Part shown: positions 1 to 8,211 of the stretch, piece by piece
How positions within the stretch are numbered: position 1 is the stretch's first letter
Layout: each line of letters begins with the position of its first letter
Notes under the pieces: model-generated
Database searches by the model: none
What the model was told of the DNA's origin: nothing
The model's input: only the letters and a program-made list of their open reading frames with translations
Position numbers and translations under genes: made by a program
DNA from: Albidovulum sp.
Lineage (GTDB): Bacteria; Pseudomonadota; Alphaproteobacteria; Rhodobacterales; Rhodobacteraceae
Length of the DNA stretch: 64,000 nt
Direction of reading: 5' to 3'
NCBI GenBank assembly: GCA_026989275.1
Contig: JALSJQ010000009.1
Location: forward strand, 62,001-126,000

Positions 1-2
1 TC

Positions 3-119
3 GCCGCACCCGAGGTCGTCGCGCACTACCGCACCCACCCCGATCATGTGCGCTTCGCCGACGAGAAGTTCCGCCCCGTGGCAGCGGACCGCATCAGCAT
101 CGACTACGAACTCGGCTAG
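3..119 (+). CDS. Dabb-like (stress-responsive A/B barrel) protein, C-terminal fragment
   Basis: An open frame enters from the left edge and ends at a TAG at 117-119, giving about 38 residues. The visible tail contains [12 protein letters not shown] followed by DRISIDYEL. This resembles the end of Dabb (dimeric alpha-beta barrel) proteins, where an HP.H segment is followed by a 'DR..vDYE' strand. The start and most of the domain are outside the window, so the assignment rests on a short stretch. It lies 56 bp upstream of rpe on the same strand and could be co-transcribed with it. Confidence 0.5.
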   Translation, partial: AAPEVVAHYRTHPDHVRFADEKFRPVAADRISIDYELG

Positions 120-175
120 AGTGCGGGAAAGGCCGGGTCCGCCCCGCCCCCTTGCCGACCAACAGGAGAACTCCC

Positions 176-868
176 ATGTCCTTCGACCGCAAGATCAAGA
201 TCGCCCCGTCCATCCTCTCGGCCGATTTCGCCAATTTCGGCGCCGAGATCCGCGCCATCGAGGCACAGGGCGCCGACTGGGTGCATGTGGACGTGATGGA
301 CGGCCACTTCGTGCCCAACCTCACCTTCGGGCCGCCGGCGGTGAAGGCCTTTCGCCCGCATGTGAAGACCTTCATGGACGTGCACCTGATGATCGCGCCG
401 GTGGACCCGTGGATCGAGGCCTATGCCGAGGCCGGCGCCGACATGCTCACCGCCCATGTGGAGGCCGGCCCGCACATCCACCGCACGCTCCAGGCGATCC
501 GCGCCGCCGGCATGAAGGCGGGCGTGGCGCTCAACCCCGCCACCCCGGCCGCGGCGGTCGAGCACGTTCTCGACATCTGCGACATGGTGCTGGTGATGAC
601 CGTGAACCCCGGCTTCGGCGGGCAGAGCTTCATCGACCTGACCGAGAAGGTGCGCCGGCTGCGGGCGATGATCGGCGACCGCCCCATCCACATCCAGATC
701 GACGGCGGGGTGACGCCGCAGACGGCGCCGCTGGTGGCGGCGGCCGGGGCCGACGTGCTGGTGGCCGGCTCGGCCGTGTTCCGGGGCGGCTCGGTCGAGA
801 ACCCGGCGGTCTATGGCGCGAACATTCGCGCGATCCGCGAAGCGGCCGAAGCGGCGCTCGCGGGCTGA
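176..868 (+). CDS. rpe: Ribulose-phosphate 3-epimerase
   Basis: Interconverts D-ribulose 5-phosphate and D-xylulose 5-phosphate in the pentose phosphate and Calvin cycles; cytosolic TIM barrel. The 230-residue length fits the family. Visible motifs are [12 protein letters not shown] near residues 37-48, DVHLMI near 68-73, NPGFGGQ at 144-150 and the phosphate-binding DGGV near 176-179. The ATG at 176 is chosen because an AGGAGA ribosome site lies 6 bp upstream; an earlier in-frame TTG at 152 lacks this support. cbbY and gph follow closely on the same strand, an order reminiscent of cbb operons where the epimerase is called cbbE. Confidence 0.95.
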   Translation: MSFDRKIKIAPSILSADFANFGAEIRAIEAQGADWVHVDVMDGHFVPNLTFGPPAVKAFRPHVKTFMDVHLMIAPVDPWIEAYAEAGADMLTAHVEAGPHIHRTLQAIRAAGMKAGVALNPATPAAAVEHVLDICDMVLVMTVNPGFGGQSFIDLTEKVRRLRAMIGDRPIHIQIDGGVTPQTAPLVAAAGADVLVAGSAVFRGGSVENPAVYGANIRAIREAAEAALAG

Positions 869-956
869 TGGCCGCCAGGCCGCTTGCCTCCGGCCGGCAA
901 CACGCCCATCCTTGCAGGGCGACCTCTTCGAGAAACGCGACACAGGGAGACACCCG

Positions 957-1889
957 ATGAAACTCACCCGCCGCCATTTCATTGCCGCCTCGGGCGCCGC
1001 GGCGCTGGCCACCGGCCTGCCGGCCCGCGTCTGGGCGCTCGGCACGCTCGAGATCGGCAATGTCCGCATCGACGTTCTCAAGGACGGCCATCTCACCCTG
1101 CCCGGCAATTTCATCTTCGGGCCGGCACCGCAGGAGGAACTGGCAGCGCTTCTCGAGAAATACGGCTTCGACGGGATTCCCGACAGGATCACCCCCCCCT
1201 GCAACGTCACGCTCCTTCGTGACGGGGAGCGGACGGTGCTGTTCGATGTCGGGTCGGGCAGCGGCTTCCAGCCGACCGTGGGGGAGCTCGTCGATGCGCT
1301 CGACGAGATCGGCGTCGCGCCCGAGGACGTCACCCATGTAGTCTTCACCCACGGCCACCCGGACCATCTGTGGGGCGTGATCGACGATTTCGACGAACCG
1401 GTCTTCACCGAAGCCGAGCACCTGATGGGGAAGGTCGAGTTCGACTACTGGTTCGACCCGAACACGGTCAACGTCATCGACCCGCCTCGCGCCTCCTTCG
1501 CCGCCGGCGCCAGGCGGCGGCTCGACACGCTCGGCGCCGACTTCTTCACCCTGTTCGACGGCGAGACCGAGATCCTGCCCGGCGTGCTCGCGATCCCGAC
1601 CTTCGGCCACAGCCCCGGGCATTACTCCTACGCCATCGCCACCGCCGAGGGGCCGGTGCTGGTAACGGGGGACGCCATCACCAACCGCCACATGGCCTTC
1701 GAGCATCCCGAATGGCCCTCGGGCTCCGACCAGGATCTCGCGAAGGGAGCCGAAACCCGCGTGAAACTGCTCGAGCGCATCGCACGCGAGAACATGACCC
1801 TCATCAGCTACCACATCGCGCATCCGGGCATCGGCAAGGCCGAGCCGATCGGCCCCGGCAGCTACCGCTTCGTGCCGCTCGCGAGCTGA
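957..1889 (+). CDS. Tat-exported metallo-beta-lactamase-fold hydrolase
   Basis: 310 residues. The N-terminus has a twin-arginine signal (TRRHFIA at residues 4-10, then an Ala-rich core ending near LPARVWA), so the folded enzyme is probably exported to the periplasm. The zinc-binding signature THGHPDH is at about 131-137, and a later FGHSPGH segment supplies another ligand region. The ATG at 957 has AGGGAGA just upstream. The substrate cannot be read from sequence; related exported MBL proteins occur near sulfur or quinoprotein oxidation genes, but here the neighbours are sugar-phosphate genes. It starts 88 bp after rpe. Confidence 0.85.
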   Translation: MKLTRRHFIAASGAAALATGLPARVWALGTLEIGNVRIDVLKDGHLTLPGNFIFGPAPQEELAALLEKYGFDGIPDRITPPCNVTLLRDGERTVLFDVGSGSGFQPTVGELVDALDEIGVAPEDVTHVVFTHGHPDHLWGVIDDFDEPVFTEAEHLMGKVEFDYWFDPNTVNVIDPPRASFAAGARRRLDTLGADFFTLFDGETEILPGVLAIPTFGHSPGHYSYAIATAEGPVLVTGDAITNRHMAFEHPEWPSGSDQDLAKGAETRVKLLERIARENMTLISYHIAHPGIGKAEPIGPGSYRFVPLAS

Positions 1890-1909
1890 AGGGGGGCGGG
1901 AGGCGGATC

Positions 1910-2686
1910 ATGGCCGGTACAACGCCGTCCCCGCTCCGGGGGCTGATCTTCGACGTGGACGGAACCCTCGCCGAAACCGAGGAGCTGCACCGGCGCGCCT
2001 TCAACGAGAGCTTCGCACGATGGGGGCTCGACTGGCACTGGAGCCGCGAACACTACCGCCGGCTCCTCGCCACCACCGGCGGCAAGGAACGCATCGCGGC
2101 CCATGTCCGGGATCATGCGCCCGAAACGGCTCTATCCGCCGACGGGATCGCCCGCCTGCATGGCGAGAAGACCGCGATCTACGACCGCATCGTGGGCGAA
2201 GGGACACTCGCGCTGCGCCCCGGGATCGCCGCCCTTCTGGCCGAGGCGCGGCGCCACGGGCTCCGGCTCGCCATCGCCACCACCACCTCGCGCCCCAATG
2301 TCGAGACACTGAGCCGGGCGATCTGGGGGCGGCCGGCCTCCGAGATCTTCGACGTGATCGCCTCGGGCGACGAAGTGCTTCACAAGAAGCCCGACCCGGA
2401 GATCTACCGCCTCGCGCTCGCCCGGCTCGAGCTGCCCGCCGGAGCCGTCATCGCCTTCGAGGACAGCCGCAACGGCCTCCTTTCGGCAACGGGCGCCGGC
2501 ATCGCCACCGTGGTCGCACCCGGCCCCTACACGCGCGATCAGGATTTCGGCGAAGCCGCGCTCGTGGTCGAGGAATTCACCGCCTGCCTGCCGCTCGAGC
2601 GCCTCTCGGCGCGGCTGGGCAAGGCATTGCCCGCAACCGCGACCCGACCGGGCTTCGACAACCAGGGAGACAGACCATGGCCGTAA
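1910..2686 (+). CDS. cbbY: CbbY-type HAD phosphatase (xylulose-1,5-bisphosphate phosphatase)
   Basis: 258-residue HAD-superfamily phosphatase. The nucleophile motif FDVDGTLAETEELHRRAF (about residues 14-31; Asp15 and Asp17) and the downstream TTGGKERIA are characteristic of CbbY, which in Calvin-cycle bacteria and plants removes the RuBisCO inhibitor xylulose-1,5-bisphosphate. Later motifs are the ATTTS threonine/serine motif, KKPDPEIY and FEDSRNGL. The start ATG lies 20 bp after the hydrolase stop, and the gene end overlaps the next gene start by 10 bp. No RuBisCO genes are in the window, so a general phosphosugar-repair role is also possible. Confidence 0.85.
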   Translation: MAGTTPSPLRGLIFDVDGTLAETEELHRRAFNESFARWGLDWHWSREHYRRLLATTGGKERIAAHVRDHAPETALSADGIARLHGEKTAIYDRIVGEGTLALRPGIAALLAEARRHGLRLAIATTTSRPNVETLSRAIWGRPASEIFDVIASGDEVLHKKPDPEIYRLALARLELPAGAVIAFEDSRNGLLSATGAGIATVVAPGPYTRDQDFGEAALVVEEFTACLPLERLSARLGKALPATATRPGFDNQGDRPWP

Positions 2687-3237
2687 CCACACCGATCTGC
2701 GATTTCGGCTGGACCCCGCCCGATTTCGCCCTTCCCGGCACCGACGGAAAGATCCGGACCCTCGAGGACATCCGCGGCCCGAAGGGAACGCTCGTCATCT
2801 TCATGTGCAATCACTGCCCCTATGTGAAGGCGGTGATCGACCGCATCATTCGCGATGCAAAGGATCTGCAGGCCCTCGGCGTCGGCGTGGCCGCGATCAA
2901 CCCCAACGACGCCGAACGCTACCCCGAAGACAGTTTCGAGAACATGAAGAAATGGGCGGAAGAACTCGCCTTCCCGTTCCCCTATCTGCGCGACGAGAGC
3001 CAGGAAGTGGCCCGGGCCTGGGGTGCGGTCTGCACGCCCGACTTCTTCGGCTTCAACGCCGACATGGAACTGCAGTATCGCGGTCGGCTCGACGCCTCGC
3101 GCAAGGAAGCCGCCCCGCCGGACGCCCGCCGCGAACTTTTCGAGGCGATGAAGCAGGTGGCCGAGACCGGCCGCGGCCCCGAGGAGCAGACCCCGTCGAT
3201 GGGCTGCTCGATCAAGTGGAAGGACGACCAATGGTAA
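2677..3237 (+). CDS. Thioredoxin-fold (AhpC/TSA-like) protein
   Basis: 186-residue soluble protein of the redoxin fold. A peroxiredoxin-like opening (PPDFALPGTDG) is followed by FMCNHCPYVKAV, placing a CxxC pair at Cys44/Cys47. This NHCPYV form is typical of a widespread thioredoxin-family group of unknown substrate. No signal peptide is seen, so it is probably cytosolic. The ATG lies inside the 3' end of cbbY, and its own stop overlaps the start of gph by 7 bp, so the three genes appear translationally coupled. Confidence 0.85.
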   Translation: MAVTTPICDFGWTPPDFALPGTDGKIRTLEDIRGPKGTLVIFMCNHCPYVKAVIDRIIRDAKDLQALGVGVAAINPNDAERYPEDSFENMKKWAEELAFPFPYLRDESQEVARAWGAVCTPDFFGFNADMELQYRGRLDASRKEAAPPDARRELFEAMKQVAETGRGPEEQTPSMGCSIKWKDDQW

Positions 3238-3902
3238 GCGCCCGGCCCGCCATCGTCTTCGATCTCGACGGCACCCTCATCCACTCGGCCCCCGACATTC
3301 ATGCCGCGGCCAACGCCATTCTCGCCGAGCACGGCAAGGGGCCGCTTGATCTGGCCACCGTCACCGGCTTCATCGGCAAGGGGGTTCCGTGGCTGGTGAA
3401 ATGCCTCGTGCGGGAAACCGGCCTCGATCCGGCGCTGGAACCCGCGCTGGTCGAGGAATTCGAGCGCCGATACGACAGCGCCGTTCACCTCACCCGGCCC
3501 TATGAGGGCGTGCCCGAAGCCCTTGCGGCGCTGCGCGCCGCGGGCCATTCCCTGGCCGTGTGCACCAACAAGCCGGTCTCCCCGGCCCGGTCGGTGCTCG
3601 CGCATCTCGATCTCGCGGGCTTCTTCGACCATGTGCAGGGGGGCGACATGCTGTCGGTCAGGAAGCCCGACCCGGCACCGCTCCTGGCCACGCTCGAGGC
3701 CCTCGGGGTTTCGCGCCGGGCGGCGATCTATGTCGGCGACAGCGAAACCGACGCCGAGACCGCCCGCCGCGCCGGCCTGCCCTTCCTGATCTACAGCGAG
3801 GGCTATCGCAAGACGCCCATCTCGGCCCTGCCCCACGACATCGCCTTTTCCGACTGGCACGAACTGCCCGCCCTCGTCGCCCGTCTCGTCGCCGCGGCCT
3901 GA
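3231..3902 (+). CDS. gph: Phosphoglycolate phosphatase (HAD family)
   Basis: Hydrolyses 2-phosphoglycolate, the product of RuBisCO oxygenation and of DNA repair. 223 residues, normal for Gph/CbbZ. Motif I is VFDLDGTLIHS (Asp11, Asp13), motif II is CTNKP, motif III is RKPDPAP, and motif IV is VGDSETDAETARRAG. The start ATG overlaps the stop of the thioredoxin-like gene. A second phosphosugar phosphatase beside cbbY and rpe matches the end of cbb operons in purple bacteria. Assignment to Gph rather than another HAD phosphatase rests on motif spacing and context. Confidence 0.85.
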   Translation: MVSARPAIVFDLDGTLIHSAPDIHAAANAILAEHGKGPLDLATVTGFIGKGVPWLVKCLVRETGLDPALEPALVEEFERRYDSAVHLTRPYEGVPEALAALRAAGHSLAVCTNKPVSPARSVLAHLDLAGFFDHVQGGDMLSVRKPDPAPLLATLEALGVSRRAAIYVGDSETDAETARRAGLPFLIYSEGYRKTPISALPHDIAFSDWHELPALVARLVAAA

Positions 3903-4114
3903 GGGCACCGAACATGGCAATAACGGGTCGCCTGGCACGAAAGTGGGAGTGCCGGGCCGGCCGACGGCGGCGGTGGCAGCGGTGTCCTCCTCCATCGCCC
4001 GGCAGCGGTGGCGGCGTTTCCCCGAACTCCCGAAGGGACCGGGCGCGACCGGGGATCACGGACCGCATCCCGGCGCCCGAGCCTCCGGGGAACCTCCGGG
4101 AGCGACACGGCGAA

Positions 4115-4128
4115 GCGCTGCGCAGCGC
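4115..4128. repeat. 14-bp perfect palindrome between convergent gph and uup
   Basis: GCGCTGCGCAGCGC reads the same on both strands. It lies in the 262-bp gap between the convergent genes gph and uup. There is no T-tract, so it is only a weak candidate for a bidirectional transcription end. Nothing else is recognised in the gap. Confidence 0.4.
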
Positions 4129-4164
4129 CCGGAGCACGGCGCAGCGCAGCGGACGACAGGCCCC

Positions 4165-6003
4165 CTACCCGGTCTCCCCGGCGCTCTCGGCCTTCTCGGC
4201 CAGCGCCAGCCATTCCTCCTCGAGAGTGGCGAGCTTCTCGCGCCGCTCGGCAAGCAGCCGCGTCGCCTTGTCGAACTTCGCCCGGTCGCGGGCATAGAGA
4301 TCGGGGTCGGCGAGAAGCGCCTCGAGCTTCGCGATCTCGCCCTCGAGCCGCTCGATCTCGCCGGGGAGCGTGTCGAACCGGTGCCGCTCGGTGAAGCTGA
4401 GCCCGGCGCGCCTCTTACGCTTCCGGTCGGGCCGCTCGCCCGTCTTCGCCGCCTTGCGCGGCTTGTCGGCCGTGCGTGATGCGAAGGGCGGCGTGCCGCC
4501 GTTCTGGGCGATCATGTCGGACCAGCCGCCGGCAAAGAGCAGCGCGCGCGCGTCCCCCGGCAGGGCGAGAGTGGCGGTGGCGACGCGGTCGATGAAATCG
4601 CGGTCATGGGAGACGAGGAGCACCGTGCCCTCGTAATCGGCGATCAGCTCCTGGAGAAGGTCGAGAGTTTCGATGTCGAGATCGTTGGTCGGCTCGTCGA
4701 GCACGAGAAGATTGTGCTCCCGCGCCATGATGCGGGCGAGAAGCAGCCGCGCTTTCTCGCCACCGGAGAGAGAGCCCACCGGCGCCCGCGCCTGGGCCTC
4801 GTCGAAGAGAAACTCCCGGAGATAGCCCACCACATGCTTCGGCTTTCCCCGCACCATCACCTGGTCGGACCGGCCCGAGACCTTGAGCGCCGGATCGAGC
4901 GTCAGGCTTTCCCAGAGCGTGGCTTCGGGATCGAGGGCGGCGCGGTCCTGGTCGAAGACGGCGGGCACGAGGCCGATCCCGTGGCGCACATGGCCGCCGT
5001 CGGGCGCGATCTCCTTCATCAGGATGCGGATGAGGGTGGTCTTGCCGGCGCCGTTGGGCCCGACGAGGGCGAGCCGGTCCCCGCGCATGATCTTCAGCGA
5101 CAGCCGCTCGACGATCGCCCGCGCGCCGAAACGCTTGGAGATGTTCTTCGCCTCGATCACGAGGCGCCCGCTTTCGGGCACGGCACCGAATGCCATTTCC
5201 GCCTTGCCCGGCGTCCGGATCCACTCGGCCCGGGCCCGCCGCATCTCGGCCAGGCGCCTGAGCCGGCCCTGATTGCGCTTGCGCCGGGCCGATATGCCCT
5301 CCACCGCCCAGCGGCTCTCGGCCCGGATGCGCTGTTCGAGCTTGTGCAGGCTTTTCGCCTCCTCCTCCATGAGCCGGTCGCGCCAGGCCTCGAAATCGGC
5401 GAAGCCCCGGTTGATCTTCCGCACCCTGCCGCGGTCGAGCCACAGGGTCTGGCGGGTCAGTGCCGAGAGGAAGGCCCGGTCATGGGAGATGAGGACGAAG
5501 GCGGCGCGCGTGGCGGCAAGATGCGCCTCGAGCCAGTCGATGGCGAGGATGTCGAGATGATTGGTCGGCTCGTCGAGAAGCATCAGATCGGGAGACCGGG
5601 CCAGAAGCCGCACGAGGGCCGCGCGGCGCCGTTCGCCGCCCGAGGCCTCCGGGGCCGGGATCGAAAGGTCGATGTCGAGCCCCTCGGCCGCGGCGTCGGT
5701 CTTCCAGCCCTCTTCGGGCGGCAGCGGCGCACGGGCATAGTCGCCGAGCGTGGCGAAGCCGGAAAGATCGGGCTCCTGTTCCATGTAGCCGACGGCGATG
5801 CCCGCCGGAGTGATGATCTCGCCCCGGTCGGGTTCGACCAGCCCGGCCATCACCTTCATCAGCGTGGACTTGCCCGAGCCGTTGCGCCCCACGAGGGCGA
5901 TGCGTCCCCCTTCGGGCACGACCAGATCGGCCCCCTCGAACAGGGTCTTGTCTCCGAGAGCGAGGGAAATGCCTTTCAGTTGCAGAAGCGGTGCCGCGGC
6001 CAT
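4165..6003 (-). CDS. uup: ABC-F family ATPase, Uup type
   Basis: Soluble duplicated ATPase of the ABC-F group (612 residues). The first Walker A is GRNGSGKST (39-47) with signature ASGGERRR and LLDEPTNHLDI; the second half has GPNGAGKTT, LSGGEKARL and LVLDEPTNDLDI. The charged inter-domain linker contains ARRKRNQGRLRRLAEMR. The basic region plus C-terminal coiled coil fit Uup, which acts on ribosome function and DNA stability rather than transport. There are no membrane segments. The gene starts 51 bp after the stop of the upstream cytochrome c gene and converges with gph. Confidence 0.92.
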   Translation of the reverse strand: MAAAPLLQLKGISLALGDKTLFEGADLVVPEGGRIALVGRNGSGKSTLMKVMAGLVEPDRGEIITPAGIAVGYMEQEPDLSGFATLGDYARAPLPPEEGWKTDAAAEGLDIDLSIPAPEASGGERRRAALVRLLARSPDLMLLDEPTNHLDILAIDWLEAHLAATRAAFVLISHDRAFLSALTRQTLWLDRGRVRKINRGFADFEAWRDRLMEEEAKSLHKLEQRIRAESRWAVEGISARRKRNQGRLRRLAEMRRARAEWIRTPGKAEMAFGAVPESGRLVIEAKNISKRFGARAIVERLSLKIMRGDRLALVGPNGAGKTTLIRILMKEIAPDGGHVRHGIGLVPAVFDQDRAALDPEATLWESLTLDPALKVSGRSDQVMVRGKPKHVVGYLREFLFDEAQARAPVGSLSGGEKARLLLARIMAREHNLLVLDEPTNDLDIETLDLLQELIADYEGTVLLVSHDRDFIDRVATATLALPGDARALLFAGGWSDMIAQNGGTPPFASRTADKPRKAAKTGERPDRKRKRRAGLSFTERHRFDTLPGEIERLEGEIAKLEALLADPDLYARDRAKFDKATRLLAERREKLATLEEEWLALAEKAESAGETG

Positions 6004-6054
6004 GCCCCCGCATCGCCCGGCCGGCGGCGAAGGTCAAGGGCAGGGGCGATGGCT

Positions 6055-6879
6055 TCACCGCCCCTTGCCGACCAGTTCGTCGCGCAGCGCACGCACCGCT
6101 TCGGGGCCCGCCTCCTCCGCACGCAACACCGCGACATCCTCGGCGGTGAGCCGCGCAAGGTCGGGATGGGCGGCGGCGTCGTTGCCGAAATGGCTGCGCA
6201 GATAGGCCACGAGAGCGGCGATCTCGGCATCGGAAAGGTGGTCGAAGGCGGGCATCTCGTTGTCATATTGCCCGCCCTTGACCGTGATCGGCCCGCTCAG
6301 CCCGTGAAGGATGACCCGGGCAAGAAAGTCCTTCGACAGGAACAGATCGTCATTGCCGGCAAGCGGCGGAAAGGTCTCTTCCACCCCTTCGGCGTTCTCC
6401 TGGTGGCAGCCGGCGCAATTTCCCGCATAGAGCGCCGCACCATCCGCCGGCTGGTCGCTTGCCGCGGCCGCCGGGGCCGGGGGCGGTTGATCGCCCATGT
6501 ATGTCGCAAGGTAATCGACGATCTTCCGGCGTTCCTCGGGCGAGAGGACGACGCCATAGCTTTCCATGTCGTCGAGAATGCCGTCCCAGCCGACCGCGTC
6601 GAGCCCCTTGCTCTCCTCGACATATTGCAGATCGTGACAGGTGCGGCAGCGCCCGTAGACGAGCGCACGGCCGGGGCCGGGCGGCAGTTCGATGTTCTGG
6701 GCCGGGGCGCTGCCGGCGCCGCCGGCGAGAAGAAGCGCGGTCAGCACGAGACGGCCAATCGCGCCGGGTAGCGCCGCAAGGCAATGCGGCCGGAGTGCCG
6801 CAGAGGCAGGAGCGGGGGCGATAACGGAGAGGGTGGCGCAGGTCTTGTTCGGGCGAAGATGCGTCGGTGTCGCTCTCAT
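6055..6879 (-). CDS. Diheme cytochrome c, probable partner of the sulfite oxidase
   Basis: 274-residue exported cytochrome. A hydrophobic signal ends near APAQ (about residue 61). Two c-type heme sites follow, CRTCH (78-82) and CAGCH (155-159), joined by a Pro/Ala-rich linker, with likely Met ligands in each domain (for example NEMPAF in the second). It lies directly downstream of the molybdenum enzyme gene on the same strand, the arrangement expected for an electron acceptor of a SorA- or SoxC-type dehydrogenase. The ATG at 6879 is chosen; an upstream in-frame GTG at 6921 exists. The N-terminus before the hydrophobic core is long, so the true start is uncertain. Confidence 0.8.
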   Translation of the reverse strand: MRATPTHLRPNKTCATLSVIAPAPASAALRPHCLAALPGAIGRLVLTALLLAGGAGSAPAQNIELPPGPGRALVYGRCRTCHDLQYVEESKGLDAVGWDGILDDMESYGVVLSPEERRKIVDYLATYMGDQPPPAPAAAASDQPADGAALYAGNCAGCHQENAEGVEETFPPLAGNDDLFLSKDFLARVILHGLSGPITVKGGQYDNEMPAFDHLSDAEIAALVAYLRSHFGNDAAAHPDLARLTAEDVAVLRAEEAGPEAVRALRDELVGKGR

Positions 6880-6974
6880 GGGGTTCTCGATTCCGCTAAG
6901 GCCCACCTGCCCCGCCCGCACTGGCGGGGGAGAAGCGCAAGCGCAGCAAGGCAGATGGAGGTTGAAGACAGGCA

Positions 6975-7001
6975 GGCATGGCCGGCGGCGCCGGCCATGC
7001 C
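6975..7001 (-). repeat. Perfect 12-bp stem-loop between the sulfite oxidase and cytochrome genes
   Basis: The arms GGCATGGCCGGC (6975-6986) and GCCGGCCATGCC (6990-7001) are fully complementary around a 3-nt loop. It lies 17 bp beyond the stop of the molybdenum enzyme gene. No T-run follows on the minus strand, so it is more likely an intercistronic processing or attenuation hairpin than a classic terminator. Confidence 0.6.
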
Positions 7002-7017
7002 CGGGGAGGTGTCGCCG

Positions 7018-8133
7018 TCAGGCGACCGTGACCCTGACGAGGTCGGCCCCGTTCCACTCGTAGCCTTTCGGGTTCCAGGCAACGGTGCCGTCTAGCGGCT
7101 GGCTGCGGCCGAGGGCGTCGCTCGCCACACAGCGCAGATCGTGGGTGCCGGCATCGAGACTGGTCTTAAGCGACCATTTCTGCCAGGCCCAGGGGCCGGC
7201 GCCCCCCTCGATGGTGGCGTCCTGCCAGGTCTTGCCGCCATCGGTCGAAACCCTGACCGAGGTGATCGGCGCAAGGCCGTCGTTCCAGGCCACGCCGCGG
7301 ATCTCGACCGGCCCGGCCTTCACCCGATCCTCCGCGAGCGGATAGAAGATCACGCTCATGGTCTTGAAGGCATAGGTCGGGGTCGAGTTGCCGGTGTTGT
7401 AGTCCTTGACGGTGAAAGTCCCCGGCTTCACCGGCTTCTTCACCTCGCGATAGGCCTTGGACTGGAAGGGCGACGGTGATTCCTCGGTCTCGTAGAGGAT
7501 TTCGCTCAGCCACTTCACGTTCATGTTGCCGTAATAGCCTGGGATCACCAGCCGCACCGGACCGCCATGCACTGCCGGAATCGGCTCGCCGTTCATCTTC
7601 AGGGCGAGGATGGCATTGTCGAGGAACGGATCCTCGACGCGGAAGCTCTTGATGAGATCGGCCCCCTTGGGCGCGGGCGACTCGTCGGCCCCGTTGGCCG
7701 TGATCCAGCGGGCATCGGCTGCCGGGCCGACATCGGCCTTCTCGAGAACGGCGCGCAGCGGCACGCCTTCCCATTCGACATTGGCCATGCCGCCATGCTT
7801 CCACTGGCCACCACCGACCTTCGCCTTCTGCGAGAAGTAGTAGCGCCCGTTGCCGGCGCACTGCATCACCGCCACGAGCTTCACCTGCTTCATCGCCTTG
7901 AGATCGTCGAGGGTGATGGTGCGCGGCCGCACGACGAGGCCGGAGATGCGGATCTTCCAGTCCTGCACCGCAGGCGCGTCGGTGGTGCCATACCAGGCCT
8001 GCTTGCCCGCCGGCGGAAAGTGGTTGCGGATATACATGATCTCCTTGGGCGTGATGTAGTGCTCCCGCAAGAGGGAGAGCGGGGTTTCCATCACGCCGAG
8101 CTTGGCGTTGTGGATGATCATGTTGTCCTTCAC
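7018..8133 (-). CDS. Molybdopterin sulfite oxidase-type dehydrogenase, signal start missing
   Basis: Molybdenum-cofactor enzyme of the sulfite oxidase family (SorA-like), which oxidises sulfite to sulfate and passes electrons to cytochrome c. From the GTG at 8133 the protein has 371 residues. It shows the cofactor Cys in VMQCAGNGR, VHGGPVRLVIPGYYG, a KWLSEI segment and a C-terminal dimerisation domain (VSTDGGKTWQDA). The reading frame stays open upstream to the TAG of the anti-sigma gene (8212-8214) and there encodes VVAALAGTTSWRALAEA, which looks like the second half of a Tat signal. No start codon or RR motif remains before it. An ATG at 8121 with AAGGA upstream is another possible start. 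Export is therefore doubtful as read. Confidence 0.8.
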   Translation of the reverse strand: MKDNMIIHNAKLGVMETPLSLLREHYITPKEIMYIRNHFPPAGKQAWYGTTDAPAVQDWKIRISGLVVRPRTITLDDLKAMKQVKLVAVMQCAGNGRYYFSQKAKVGGGQWKHGGMANVEWEGVPLRAVLEKADVGPAADARWITANGADESPAPKGADLIKSFRVEDPFLDNAILALKMNGEPIPAVHGGPVRLVIPGYYGNMNVKWLSEILYETEESPSPFQSKAYREVKKPVKPGTFTVKDYNTGNSTPTYAFKTMSVIFYPLAEDRVKAGPVEIRGVAWNDGLAPITSVRVSTDGGKTWQDATIEGGAGPWAWQKWSLKTSLDAGTHDLRCVASDALGRSQPLDGTVAWNPKGYEWNGADLVRVTVA

Positions 8134-8211
8134 GCCCTCGATGATCGCCGACGGATTCGGCGCCTCCGCCAGCGCCCGCCAGGACGTGGTGCCGGCCAGC
8201 GCGGCGACGAC

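Noticed and set aside
7018-8133. SoxC (sulfane dehydrogenase) instead of a SorA-like sulfite enzyme
   Set aside because: The cofactor Cys lies in VMQCAGNGR rather than the ECSGNS form I associate with SoxC, and no other sox genes are nearby; the choice is still tentative.
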